Origin: a virus
Virus record (IMG/VR): IMGVR_UViG_3300030103_001634
Span: 1 to 28,213 of that record
Length of the DNA: 28,213 nucleotides
Direction: 5' to 3' (one strand)
This document shows positions 20,146 through 26,728 of the stretch, one piece after another (position 1 is the first letter of the stretch; the number at the start of each line of letters is the position of its first letter). The position numbers were made by a program, and so were the translations under genes. A model generated the notes under the pieces. The model searched no databases. It was not told the DNA's origin and saw only the letters and a program-made list of their open reading frames with translations.

Positions 20146-20706
20146 TTAAGACCTCTTAATTGGTAAGTTTGCTGTTCCACCCATTCTAATGCCATTTAAG
20201 TAATGATCCACTATTGGTGGGATGCGATCAATACCAACCCTTCCATAAAAGTTGGGAGTTAAACTTATATTACCAATATTTAAGGATTGGAAATCTTCTA
20301 ATCCACTTAAACCTAATCCATCTTTATTATTATTTAAATAAACAGCTAAATGTATTTGAGCGTGTTTTACCCTGTCTGGTATTTCGGTGTCTGTGTAATA
20401 ATCGTCAACGATCCTATAAGGAAAACTAAGAGAATATAAATGATTGTATTGGTCAGGAACACGAACACCGCTTCGTGGCCACTGTAGTGCCTGTGTCTTA
20501 TCTACCCTAGATCCTAAAAAGTTTTCACGATCAATTCTCTGAGTGCTTGTAAATAATGCTCTATTTTTTTGGTCGTCAGTACTATTACCCCACGCCACAA
20601 CGTCATCAGACTCTGTTAAGCCATCTATAAATGCTTGTGCCTGAGTCAGAGTGACATAGCTATTGGCTGATGCGCTACCGACTGTCGCTACTATTGAGAT
20701 TGCCAT
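20146..20706 (-). CDS. 186 aa head-tail adaptor (DnaT-like/gp6-type)
   Basis: The sequence (VATVGSASANSYVTLTQAQA, FIDGLTESDDVVAWGNSTDD, QALQWPRSGVRVPDQYN, ASTEIPDRVKHAQIHLAVYL-like KHAQIHLAVYL, YGRVGIDRIPPIVDHYLNGI) matches the adaptor pattern: AxSY(V)T, xAxxFxDxL, QxLxWPRxG, (I)P..VkxAqxxLA, LxPYL. Such proteins bridge portal and stopper. Its start lies inside the end of the 44 aa gene (32-base overlap). Confidence 0.75.
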   Translation of the reverse strand: MAISIVATVGSASANSYVTLTQAQAFIDGLTESDDVVAWGNSTDDQKNRALFTSTQRIDRENFLGSRVDKTQALQWPRSGVRVPDQYNHLYSLSFPYRIVDDYYTDTEIPDRVKHAQIHLAVYLNNNKDGLGLSGLEDFQSLNIGNISLTPNFYGRVGIDRIPPIVDHYLNGIRMGGTANLPIKRS

Positions 20707-20809
20707 TTTTCTTTACTTTTGGCTTTGTTTTTTTTACAGGAGTAACAGAGGCCGCTTTTTGTTTAGCAGCCTCTCGTTCTCTTAATCGCCTAAATGTTGC
20801 GATTCCCAT
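20675..20809 (-). CDS. 44 aa basic hypothetical protein
   Basis: ATG is at 20809-20807 and the stop TAG at 20677-20675. The product is MGIATFRRLREREAAKQKAA, then SVTPVKKTKPKVKKNGNLNS. The MGIATFRR... start and K/A-rich tail recur in small proteins at this place (between decoration and adaptor genes) of marine phage head operons, but no role is known. It overlaps the 186 aa gene by 32 bases and has no gap to the decoration-like gene (stop at 20810). Lysine/arginine make up about a third. Confidence 0.55.
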   Translation of the reverse strand: MGIATFRRLREREAAKQKAASVTPVKKTKPKVKKNGNLNSSDSR

Positions 20810-21187
20810 TTATTTTCTAAATGCACTGACAGCAGTAGAACTTGTTACTCTCACTAAGAAAGTGCCAGAACTTGCTGCTGCAACATCAGCATCACCAACA
20901 ATAGTGACACCAGAACCAGCAGTTAAGGTGAACTTATGAGTTGAAGTTGCCTTGTTGACAATTGTTAGCTCAAAAGTTTGACCGACACCACCCTGAGTAT
21001 CTAAGGCAGAAATAATAGCTGCCGCAGTAGGTGTTGTAACTGCTCTGTTGCCTGTTGGAGTTCCATCAACAATGCCTTCAATCATTTCAGCAGTTGTTAA
21101 TGTATGAGCTCCGTTTTCAGTCTTAATAACTTTAGTTTTAGTTAGTTGACCAAATGGGGGATTCTGTAACTCAAAAAGAGTAGCCAT
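20810..21187 (-). CDS. 125 aa head decoration-like protein
   Basis: It follows the major capsid gene and reads IKTENGAHTLTTAEMIEGIV, GNRAVTTPTAAAIISALDTQ, VGQTFELTIVNKATSTHKFT, LTAGSGVTIVGDADVAAASS, TFLVRVTSSTAVSAFRK. The small Thr-rich beta-sandwich plus the helix TPTAAAIISAL fits capsid decoration or accessory proteins of marine phages. The assignment is based on content and position. SD AGGA lies about 10 bases before the ATG. Confidence 0.65.
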   Translation of the reverse strand: MATLFELQNPPFGQLTKTKVIKTENGAHTLTTAEMIEGIVDGTPTGNRAVTTPTAAAIISALDTQGGVGQTFELTIVNKATSTHKFTLTAGSGVTIVGDADVAAASSGTFLVRVTSSTAVSAFRK

Positions 21188-21221
21188 AATTTAAAATCCT
21201 AGTTATAGCAAGGGTTTTCGG

Positions 21222-22259
21222 TTAATCGTTATTTGAAACAACGGTCGCGCGAACAATCCCTATATTTTTAGTTTCATAGACTTTCGACCAAGAGCCTACA
21301 GTTTCAAGAACTGATCTTGTTGGGTTTACTGTTGAAACTGCATATTTCAAACCAACAGGATGGTAGATGTAATGCAAATCAATAGCCATTGCCTCTTCTA
21401 AGGCAAGTATATCTCTATCAGTTTGAGTTCTCACTGGTGCTTGCTCACCTGTTACCACTGATCCAGCAGCAAACATGAAGACTGAATACTCAGTGGAAGA
21501 ACCTGTTCCAGTTGTGGGAATATCATCAGAAACAATAATATTTAGACCCATAAACTGCCCAAAGTTTGGATTAGCAAAAGCGTTCTGGATAGATCCACCA
21601 GATGCTGTTGCACCGCCACCATTAACATCAGTTGCAAGAACAAAATCAACTGCTCTTCTTTCCATTAAGTCGTAGTAGCACTTACTGTGCATTGCGATTG
21701 ATGTAAGTTTAGAACCTTGATCGCCAAGTAAGGATTGAGCCTTTGCAACGTGTCTTGGACTTAATGCAGTAGGTGTATCACCTGATTCAGAATCAATAGT
21801 TAAACCAAACAATGCTGAACTACTCGAGTTGTTATTGATAGAGCCAAACGCACCAGTTAAGCAAGAATATAAATCCTTTTGTTTCTGGTTATTGATATAT
21901 GCTGCGGTTTTCTGAGCGATAGCAGCCATTGGATCAGTAGAACTACCGATAGCTAGACTTGCTAAATCTCTTGAACTGAAAGCTTTACCTCTATGCAATA
22001 CAGCAGCTATTTGTTGATCTGCTGTAATTTTTGATGGTGTTAATGATGAAGAATCTGTAAGTACTTCAAAATCACCACTTAAATTTGCCTTGTAAAAAGG
22101 GATTCGGACGAAATCGCCCCCACGCTCTGCGGATAGATTTAATTCTGCTAGAGGTTGCACCACACCACTTTGAAGAAAGCTATCTGTCTGAGTAGTAGCT
22201 TCGATCAAATAGGGGGTAAACACCTCTGGAATAATTAAATCACTACGAACTGTAGCCAT
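21222..22259 (-). CDS. 345 aa major capsid protein
   Basis: The sequence (SDLIIPEVFTPYLIEATTQT, RGGDFVRIPFYKANLSGDFE, AAVLHRGKAFSSRDLASLAI, IAQKTAAYINNQKQKDLYSC, GLTIDSESGDTPTALSPRHV, NFGQFMGLNIIVSDDIPTTG, YIYHPVGLKYAVSTVNPTRS) contains the features of an HK97-fold capsid: an E-loop region, long helix AxxxAxxxNxxxQ, P-domain and A-domain GMxVIVSDDxP. It is preceded by scaffold and has its own 66-base leader. No delta-domain fusion or N-terminal scaffold is seen because a separate scaffold gene exists. Confidence 0.85.
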   Translation of the reverse strand: MATVRSDLIIPEVFTPYLIEATTQTDSFLQSGVVQPLAELNLSAERGGDFVRIPFYKANLSGDFEVLTDSSSLTPSKITADQQIAAVLHRGKAFSSRDLASLAIGSSTDPMAAIAQKTAAYINNQKQKDLYSCLTGAFGSINNNSSSSALFGLTIDSESGDTPTALSPRHVAKAQSLLGDQGSKLTSIAMHSKCYYDLMERRAVDFVLATDVNGGGATASGGSIQNAFANPNFGQFMGLNIIVSDDIPTTGTGSSTEYSVFMFAAGSVVTGEQAPVRTQTDRDILALEEAMAIDLHYIYHPVGLKYAVSTVNPTRSVLETVGSWSKVYETKNIGIVRATVVSNND

Positions 22260-22325
22260 GTTAATTAAAAGATATGTTCACTTTCGGGTGCAAACCCTAA
22301 CTAGCGCACACTAGATAGTCCTATA
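22260..22325 (-). promoter_or_regulatory. 66-base leader of the major capsid gene with two small inverted repeats
   Basis: This is the longest non-coding gap within the late operon. The mRNA strand contains CTAG...CTAG (22314-22301) and GGGT-TTGC-ACCC (22297-22286, a 4-bp, 3-GC hairpin). No SD is visible before the ATG at 22259. The gap could hold a promoter (TATAGG near 22323) or stabilise capsid mRNA. I cannot rank these options. Confidence 0.3.
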
Positions 22326-23003
22326 TTAACCGCTAACTGCGTTTTTGAGCATATTGTATTTATTAATATCTGTTTTAAATAATCTGCTTTGCTCAGTAAG
22401 ATTAAAAGATTCTTTAGCAAATGGATTTTTTTCACCAGCAGCACTAACAAATTCTGTTTGCACTTTTGTAGTTGTAGCACCTCCTCCCTGCGGTCTTGGA
22501 TTTTTTTGAACCCATTGGGGCATTTGTGACATTGCCCATTCTTTTACAGGAGTTCTGTTATATCCATCAACAACAACAACTGTTCCATCAGCTTCTCTCG
22601 ATAATTGATCCTTGCTAATACGAGATAACACATATTGTGGATCATGCACCACATCAGCAAGGGCTGTAACTGCTGGAGCTTCAACTTCTAACTGTCTCTG
22701 CCTAGATTCTAAGTCTTGTATTCTTTGTTTTTGTTGCGCTTCTGCTTCTCTAAACTGTTGTGCCTGTTTTGCAATAGCCTCTTCATATCTGCCTTTAGCT
22801 TCTAACTCTTCTTGCTCTTTCTGTTGTTTAAAAGCTATCAACGCATTTACATCAACATCTGGCGGTAATGCCTTTGCTTTCTCTTGTGCTTTTGCATATT
22901 GATCCATTAGTGCTTTGTTATTTGCTTCAAGCTTTCTAACGCTTTCTTTCAATGCTTCAACTTCTTGTTGTGATGGATTTGGCTTGATTGGTTCTTCTGC
23001 CAT
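22326..23003 (-). CDS. 225 aa scaffolding protein
   Basis: The N-terminal two thirds is a highly charged coiled coil (VEALKESVRKLEANNKALMD, QEELEAKGRYEEAIAKQAQQ, LESRQRQLEVEAPAV). It is followed by ALADVVHDPQYVLSRISKDQ, a beta region VVVVDGYNRTPVKEWAMSQM, and a basic C-terminus. This plan (coiled coil rod plus capsid-binding basic tail just upstream of capsid) is that of phage scaffolds. A small basic gene lies upstream. No protease motif is seen inside. Confidence 0.8.
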   Translation of the reverse strand: MAEEPIKPNPSQQEVEALKESVRKLEANNKALMDQYAKAQEKAKALPPDVDVNALIAFKQQKEQEELEAKGRYEEAIAKQAQQFREAEAQQKQRIQDLESRQRQLEVEAPAVTALADVVHDPQYVLSRISKDQLSREADGTVVVVDGYNRTPVKEWAMSQMPQWVQKNPRPQGGGATTTKVQTEFVSAAGEKNPFAKESFNLTEQSRLFKTDINKYNMLKNAVSG

Positions 23004-23031
23004 AGATAAAAATTAACAATTATTTACAATA

Positions 23032-23316
23032 TTAGCTCCACTTGGTTCTGTCTGCCCAAAATGCTGCTGACATTTTACCTTTGGCAATATTTTTAGCGTG
23101 TCTAGCTTTAAAACTGCGTCTTTTTGCCTTATCTGCGTCAGATTCACCCTTTCTTGGTGGTTTTGTAGCGGCTCCCTGCATACCAAAGCGAATTAATTTG
23201 ACCTTATCACCTTCTTTCGCCAAGACAACATGAGACTTTGTTGGATGTGATGGTGTTCTTTTAGGTTTATTAAAAGCAGATAAACCAAACCTTTTAAGTC
23301 TCGGATCTTTGCTCAT
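23032..23316 (-). CDS. 94 aa basic protein of a phage-wide family (DUF6321-type)
   Basis: The pattern RFGLSAFNKPKRTPSHPTKS, then HVVLAKEGDKVKLIRFGMQG and RSFKARHAKNIAKGKMSAAF followed by WADRTKW is easily recognised: (K/R)FG(L)xxxNxPKRTPSHPxKSHxV(V/L)AK... and SFKARHxKNI..GKMSAAxWADKxKW. I associate it with the DUF6321 phage family of unknown role. It is rich in K and R and has a conserved C-terminal aromatic cap. It overlaps the upstream gene in ATGA (23313-23316). Confidence 0.75.
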   Translation of the reverse strand: MSKDPRLKRFGLSAFNKPKRTPSHPTKSHVVLAKEGDKVKLIRFGMQGAATKPPRKGESDADKAKRRSFKARHAKNIAKGKMSAAFWADRTKWS

Positions 23317-23468
23317 TTGCCTTTTTTGCTCATTGCCATTCTATGAGCCTGCGTAAAACTCATGCCTTCTCTCATCTTGCGTTTCATATATTCCATGTGC
23401 GCCTTTGTATGCCCATGTGTTTCTTGATGTTTTTTAAGAGTGTTCTTTTGTCTGGTAGTTAGTTTCAT
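23313..23468 (-). CDS. 51 aa basic Met/His-rich protein
   Basis: ATG is at 23468-23466 and the stop at 23315-23313. The peptide reads MKLTTRQKNTLKKHQETHGH, then KAHMEYMKRKMREGMSFTQA, then HRMAMSKKGK. The pattern MKLTxRQKxTLKKHxxxHxxxHMxxMxxxM(R/K)xGxSFxxAHxxAxxKxGK recurs next to DUF6321-type genes in many phages. It is one long basic helix pair with seven Met and five His. Its stop overlaps the next ATG. DNA or RNA contact is only a guess. Confidence 0.7.
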   Translation of the reverse strand: MKLTTRQKNTLKKHQETHGHTKAHMEYMKRKMREGMSFTQAHRMAMSKKGK

Positions 23469-23474
23469 TTTGTT

Positions 23475-23738
23475 TTACTTTGTTAAATCAGCATCTGCTT
23501 TTCTAGCTCCACCTTTGCCAGTGATGAAACTATTTACTCTGCCCATTGCCCACGCACCCATAGGGACATTTCTTGATCCACCAGACAAGTAAGCCCCTTG
23601 ACCTCTTCTATAAACAGCAGCCAGTGTTCGATAAGTGAATTTAGTACCTTCGGCTTTTTTCTTTAGTGACTTAACTACTGCGGCACTTAAAGGTTTAGCT
23701 TTTGGTGCTTTTTTTACGCTTTTTTTTCTTGGAGGCAT
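23475..23738 (-). CDS. 87 aa basic protein of the RGQGAYLSGGSR type (DUF5824-like)
   Basis: After a Lys/Pro leader (MPPRKKSVKKAPKAKPLSAA) the core reads FTYRTLAAVYRRGQGAYLSG, then GSRNVPMGAWAMGRVNSFIT and GKGGARKADADL. The motif YRRGxGAYxxxGSRxxxxxxxWAxxRVxSF..GG.ARxxDADL recalls the DUF5824-type family in phages. Members have no established function. Its start region overlaps the 74 aa gene by 44 bases (23695-23738). Confidence 0.7.
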   Translation of the reverse strand: MPPRKKSVKKAPKAKPLSAAVVKSLKKKAEGTKFTYRTLAAVYRRGQGAYLSGGSRNVPMGAWAMGRVNSFITGKGGARKADADLTK

Positions 23739-23919
23739 CTTGATTAGTTCGGGATTTAGATACTGCTTTAATGTCTATAAACTCTCCTCTCTTATACGCT
23801 GCGGATGTCCGCTTAATTTCCGCTGCTTTTGCACTCTTGTTTTTAGCACCGCTAAGATATTTCTTAGCAACACCAGTCTTTTTATCCTTCGCTACTTTTC
23901 TAAACTTTCTTTTTTTCAC
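23695..23919 (-). CDS. 74 aa lysine-rich protein, GTG start
   Basis: It starts with GTG (23919-23917), which overlaps the upstream mini-gene stop as GTGA. Sequence: KKRKFRKVAKDKKTGVAKKY, LSGAKNKSAKAAEIKRTSAA, YKRGEFIDIKAVSKSRT, then a KKKKRKKSTKS end. KDxKTGxxKKYxSGxxxxxAxxRAxEIKxTxxxYxxG is a recurring phage motif. Lysine plus arginine make up about 40 percent. Function unknown; its 3' end overlaps the 87 aa gene by 44 bases. Confidence 0.65.
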   Translation of the reverse strand: MKKRKFRKVAKDKKTGVAKKYLSGAKNKSAKAAEIKRTSAAYKRGEFIDIKAVSKSRTNQDASKKKKRKKSTKS

Positions 23920-24026
23920 TTCTTTTTAACTTTTTTTACTTTTACTTTTTTGGTTTTCTTGGGTGTTCCGTACATAGTAAGAAGTGCAACTGGTTTTATT
24001 TTACTTCCTTTTACGTTTTTTAGCAC
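23916..24026 (-). CDS. Very basic short peptide (36 aa from GTG or 19 aa from ATG)
   Basis: The frame KGSKIKPVALLTMYGTPKKT-KKVKVKKVKKK ends at TGA 23918-23916 and overlaps the next start. It can begin at GTG (24026) or ATG (23975). PVALLTMYGTPKK looks like a conserved core, so I favour the longer form or a still longer fused form. It overlaps the 43 aa gene by 26 bases. Expression evidence is lacking. Confidence 0.35.
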   Translation of the reverse strand: MLKNVKGSKIKPVALLTMYGTPKKTKKVKVKKVKKK

Positions 24027-24132
24027 TTGATAATGCTATTGCTTGTGCCTGTTTTAATGTTTTGCCTTCCTTCATTAACAAACGAATGTTTGCAGATATA
24101 GCCTTCTGTGATTTGCCTTTTTTTAATGGCAT
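24001..24132 (-). CDS. 43 aa basic helical peptide (MPLKKGKSQK family)
   Basis: ATG is at 24132-24130 and TAA at 24003-24001. The sequence MPLKKGKSQKAISANIRLLM continues KEGKTLKQAQAIALSSAKKR. The pattern MPLKKGxSQKxISxNIxxxxxxGKxxKQAxAIALSxA is a common phage miniprotein (comparable to the DUF6496 helix pair, but without a firm match). It is the first gene of the basic cassette. It is divergent from the + strand gene at 24148 with 15 bases between. Confidence 0.6.
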   Translation of the reverse strand: MPLKKGKSQKAISANIRLLMKEGKTLKQAQAIALSSAKKRKRK

Positions 24133-24147
24133 AAGTAAACTGTATTT

Positions 24148-24444
24148 ATGCTAACTATAACTATCACTACCTTACTAGGGGATATTGAAATTCAACATTC
24201 TAAACAAATAGCAAAAGCTATAGGTTCAAAAGATGCTGTTGATCTCTGGAATATAGATGTAAAAGATGGATTATTTGGTATTCATGGTCATGTCTTTGAC
24301 CCTAAAAACTGTGATATTGCAGATGTTATATCAGCAGCCATTGAATCGGTTGGACTATCAAATGTAAAAGTGCCAGAAAAATCAAGGCTGCAAGCTGTCA
24401 AAGATTTAGAAAGCTACCCTGACCCTAGAGATTCCCTGCCCTAG
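24148..24444 (+). CDS. 98 aa hypothetical protein on the opposite strand within the late operon
   Basis: The product reads MLTITITTLLGDIEIQHSKQ, IAKAIGSKDAVDLWNIDVKD, GLFGIHGHVFDPKNCDIADV, ISAAIESVGLSNVKVPEKSR. It has a beta start, helix, WxxD strand with GIHGH, and a helical end. The composition is coding-like and no competing long frame exists on the - strand here. I recognise no family. It is the only + strand gene between 4010 and 28213, starts 15 bases from the divergent basic cassette, and its last 20 bases overlap the end of the MuF gene. It behaves like an inserted moron gene. Confidence 0.6.
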   Translation: MLTITITTLLGDIEIQHSKQIAKAIGSKDAVDLWNIDVKDGLFGIHGHVFDPKNCDIADVISAAIESVGLSNVKVPEKSRLQAVKDLESYPDPRDSLP

Positions 24445-26725
24445 ACATACCAACTACTAACTCAAATAAATCTGGGTGCTTTTGTATAAGTGTTTGCATA
24501 TTTACAGAACTAGAGAAAGTTTCTACAGACATTGTTAAAACTTCTGAAGGATTTATTTTGTTTTTAAAATCTCCATATTTAGAGTAATCAAACATATCAT
24601 AAACTTTACCCATATATGCATTTTTATAATCATTTACAAAAGCAAGTTCTTCTTTTCTGTAATTATTAGGAGTTATACTTTTTAACTGATACACAGGTTT
24701 TTCAAGCTTTGTGGTCATTGCTTTGTTTGGTCTTGCGTTAGGACTGTCTAAATATTCCTGTAATATTTTTTTATCTGTAATTTTCTTTGCACCTACATCA
24801 CCAAAAGCTCTATCAAATTTCCATTTGTTTGTAAAATTATTTAATTTTGGGTTTGCAACTTCCACAACATGAGTTATTTCATGGAAAGTAGTTGATTTAC
24901 TTATAAGACCCTGCCTGTTACCACTTGTTGTAAATGTACCCTTATAAAAAGCACATGAAGCTCTTTTTGCTTTTCCAACGGCGTTAACTGCTGGTACTCC
25001 ATTTACCGAGTCAACAAATCCAGCACCATTAAACATTCTGACATATTCAGTAAAGTAATTTTTAATCTGTCCTTTTTGAGCCGCAGTAAAGCTTTTTGAA
25101 ATATTCACATTGTTAACAAGTTTAGATACCTGTGCATCTGTCAAACTTGTCTCAAGCATTTTATTTCTTAATTTTTCTAAATTTTTCGTAAAATTATCAT
25201 TGTATTTAACATATGCGTCTTTAGCTTTTTCAAACTTTGCAATCAAGCCATCTTGTAGTTCTGGTCTTATGTTTGTGCTTGTATTAGCGGCAGCTACCCT
25301 CAACTCTTCTTTTAACTTTTTAAGTTTAACTACATCAAGACCACCTACTTCCTCCATCAAGGCTTTACCATCTTTCCTTAGTTGCTCTGGACTTGAATCA
25401 ACCAGCCTTCTCTCAAAAGCGACAGGTTTAGTGACAGGCTTGGGCTTTGGTATCTTGATCGTTATATCACTAGGTTTGCCATATAACCTTTGTAAGTCCT
25501 TAAGACTTCTTTCGCTGCCATCTTCCCTTACAAGTTTTCTTATCGCCTTCTGTCCAGATCCCTCTTTTTTTGCCAACCTTTTAAAATAATTTACCTTACC
25601 TTCATTGCCTAAAGTTTTAATCTGTAGCTTTTTATCTTGCTTTAATAACCAATCACCATAAGCTGTTCCCTGTGGTACTCTGCCAGTTCCCTCTCCTGTA
25701 GGTCGAGTGACAACCTTGCCTACTGGTGGCTTTTTTAAGCTTGGATATTTTTTTTGTAATCCATCAAAATCAACAACAGGAACAGTAGTAGATCGACAAT
25801 TAAAATGCTGTGGTGGTGTTGGCCCTTTGTTATATGCAAACTCCTGTCCATCAAGCCTTCTACAAATAGGACTTGTCCTACTGTCCAGCGTTGCAACATA
25901 TTCATATTTAGGTGCAACTTTACTATTAGCTGCATAAACAGCCTGTGATGCTTGATTCTGTACTTGATTAACAGATGTTCTTACTATTGTTTGTATTTGA
26001 TTATTAGCTAATTTTGTAAGTTCACCACCAGACTGTGCAAGTTGTTTTACTGATAAAGGGCCAAAGTCTCCAAATTCTAATTTTCCTATCATTCTTCTAG
26101 CAATCTGCTGTGTGGTTTCACCAGAAAAAACTCCTGATCTTATAGCTAAAGCAAGTCTTTCTTGTGATTTAGTAGCTATACCTCGAAATGCTTTATTAAC
26201 AGTTTCACCATTAGGCAATGTTATTGCTGCCCCTTGTGTAGATGTTAAATCAAATTTTCCAGAACCAAATTTTATAAAGTCATCTTCTCTAAATTTTGTA
26301 TTTGTAAATATATTTACTTGTGTTGGATCAGTCATTATTACTGACTCTGCATATTTTGGACTTACAGCAACAGAATTAATAGGAATATTTCCAGATTTTA
26401 CGACTTTTTTTAGTTCATTCTCTACAAACTCTGTCTGTAAAACAGTCACCCCTTGAAGTTCTTGTTTAAAATCCCTTGCAGTTGCACCAGACCATTTATT
26501 TAAACTATCTTTTGACTGTTTTATGATTGCCCTAAGTCTTTTTCTGGTCTGTGGTGCTATAACAACTGCTTCCCCTGCGGCTTGTTGTCTTAAATCTATT
26601 TTTTTTAACTGATTGGCAGCGTTTAATATTATTTCGTTGTAAGTTATGGCATATTTTTTTGCAACAGCATTACTATATCTGTTTAAATCAATAGTCTCTC
26701 TAAAAAATGCTTCTGGTGTACTCAT
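24425..26725 (-). CDS. 766 aa MuF-type minor head protein fused to a HExxH domain
   Basis: Residues about 1-240 are helical. Residues about 240-320 carry the MuF/SPP1 gp7 core: QTIVRTSVNQVQNQASQAVY, YVATLDSRTSPICRRLDGQE (C288) and PPQHFNCRSTTVPV (C310). After a linker (KPVTKPVAFERRLVD...) a helical middle leads to a C-terminal domain with FYKGTF...TFHEITHVVEVAN (HEITH at 615-619). It ends INPSEVLTMSVETF (E728) and HPDLFELVVGM. The HExxH plus late Glu is a zincin-like metallopeptidase plan also found in other MuF fusions. It lies directly after the portal, where MuF proteins sit. It may be ejected with DNA or act in maturation. Confidence 0.8.
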   Translation of the reverse strand: MSTPEAFFRETIDLNRYSNAVAKKYAITYNEIILNAANQLKKIDLRQQAAGEAVVIAPQTRKRLRAIIKQSKDSLNKWSGATARDFKQELQGVTVLQTEFVENELKKVVKSGNIPINSVAVSPKYAESVIMTDPTQVNIFTNTKFREDDFIKFGSGKFDLTSTQGAAITLPNGETVNKAFRGIATKSQERLALAIRSGVFSGETTQQIARRMIGKLEFGDFGPLSVKQLAQSGGELTKLANNQIQTIVRTSVNQVQNQASQAVYAANSKVAPKYEYVATLDSRTSPICRRLDGQEFAYNKGPTPPQHFNCRSTTVPVVDFDGLQKKYPSLKKPPVGKVVTRPTGEGTGRVPQGTAYGDWLLKQDKKLQIKTLGNEGKVNYFKRLAKKEGSGQKAIRKLVREDGSERSLKDLQRLYGKPSDITIKIPKPKPVTKPVAFERRLVDSSPEQLRKDGKALMEEVGGLDVVKLKKLKEELRVAAANTSTNIRPELQDGLIAKFEKAKDAYVKYNDNFTKNLEKLRNKMLETSLTDAQVSKLVNNVNISKSFTAAQKGQIKNYFTEYVRMFNGAGFVDSVNGVPAVNAVGKAKRASCAFYKGTFTTSGNRQGLISKSTTFHEITHVVEVANPKLNNFTNKWKFDRAFGDVGAKKITDKKILQEYLDSPNARPNKAMTTKLEKPVYQLKSITPNNYRKEELAFVNDYKNAYMGKVYDMFDYSKYGDFKNKINPSEVLTMSVETFSSSVNMQTLIQKHPDLFELVVGMSRAGNL

Positions 26726-26728
26726 TCA

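Noticed and set aside
23635-24030. 131 aa Phe/Leu-rich + strand frame resembling a membrane protein
   Set aside because: Antisense of lysine-rich genes always gives Phe/Leu-rich frames (AAA/AAG to TTT/CTT); no start signal and no function.
25735-25935. 66 aa - strand frame inside the MuF gene
   Set aside because: It overlaps the MuF domain in another frame, with no coupling or start signal; the MuF reading is clearly the coding one.
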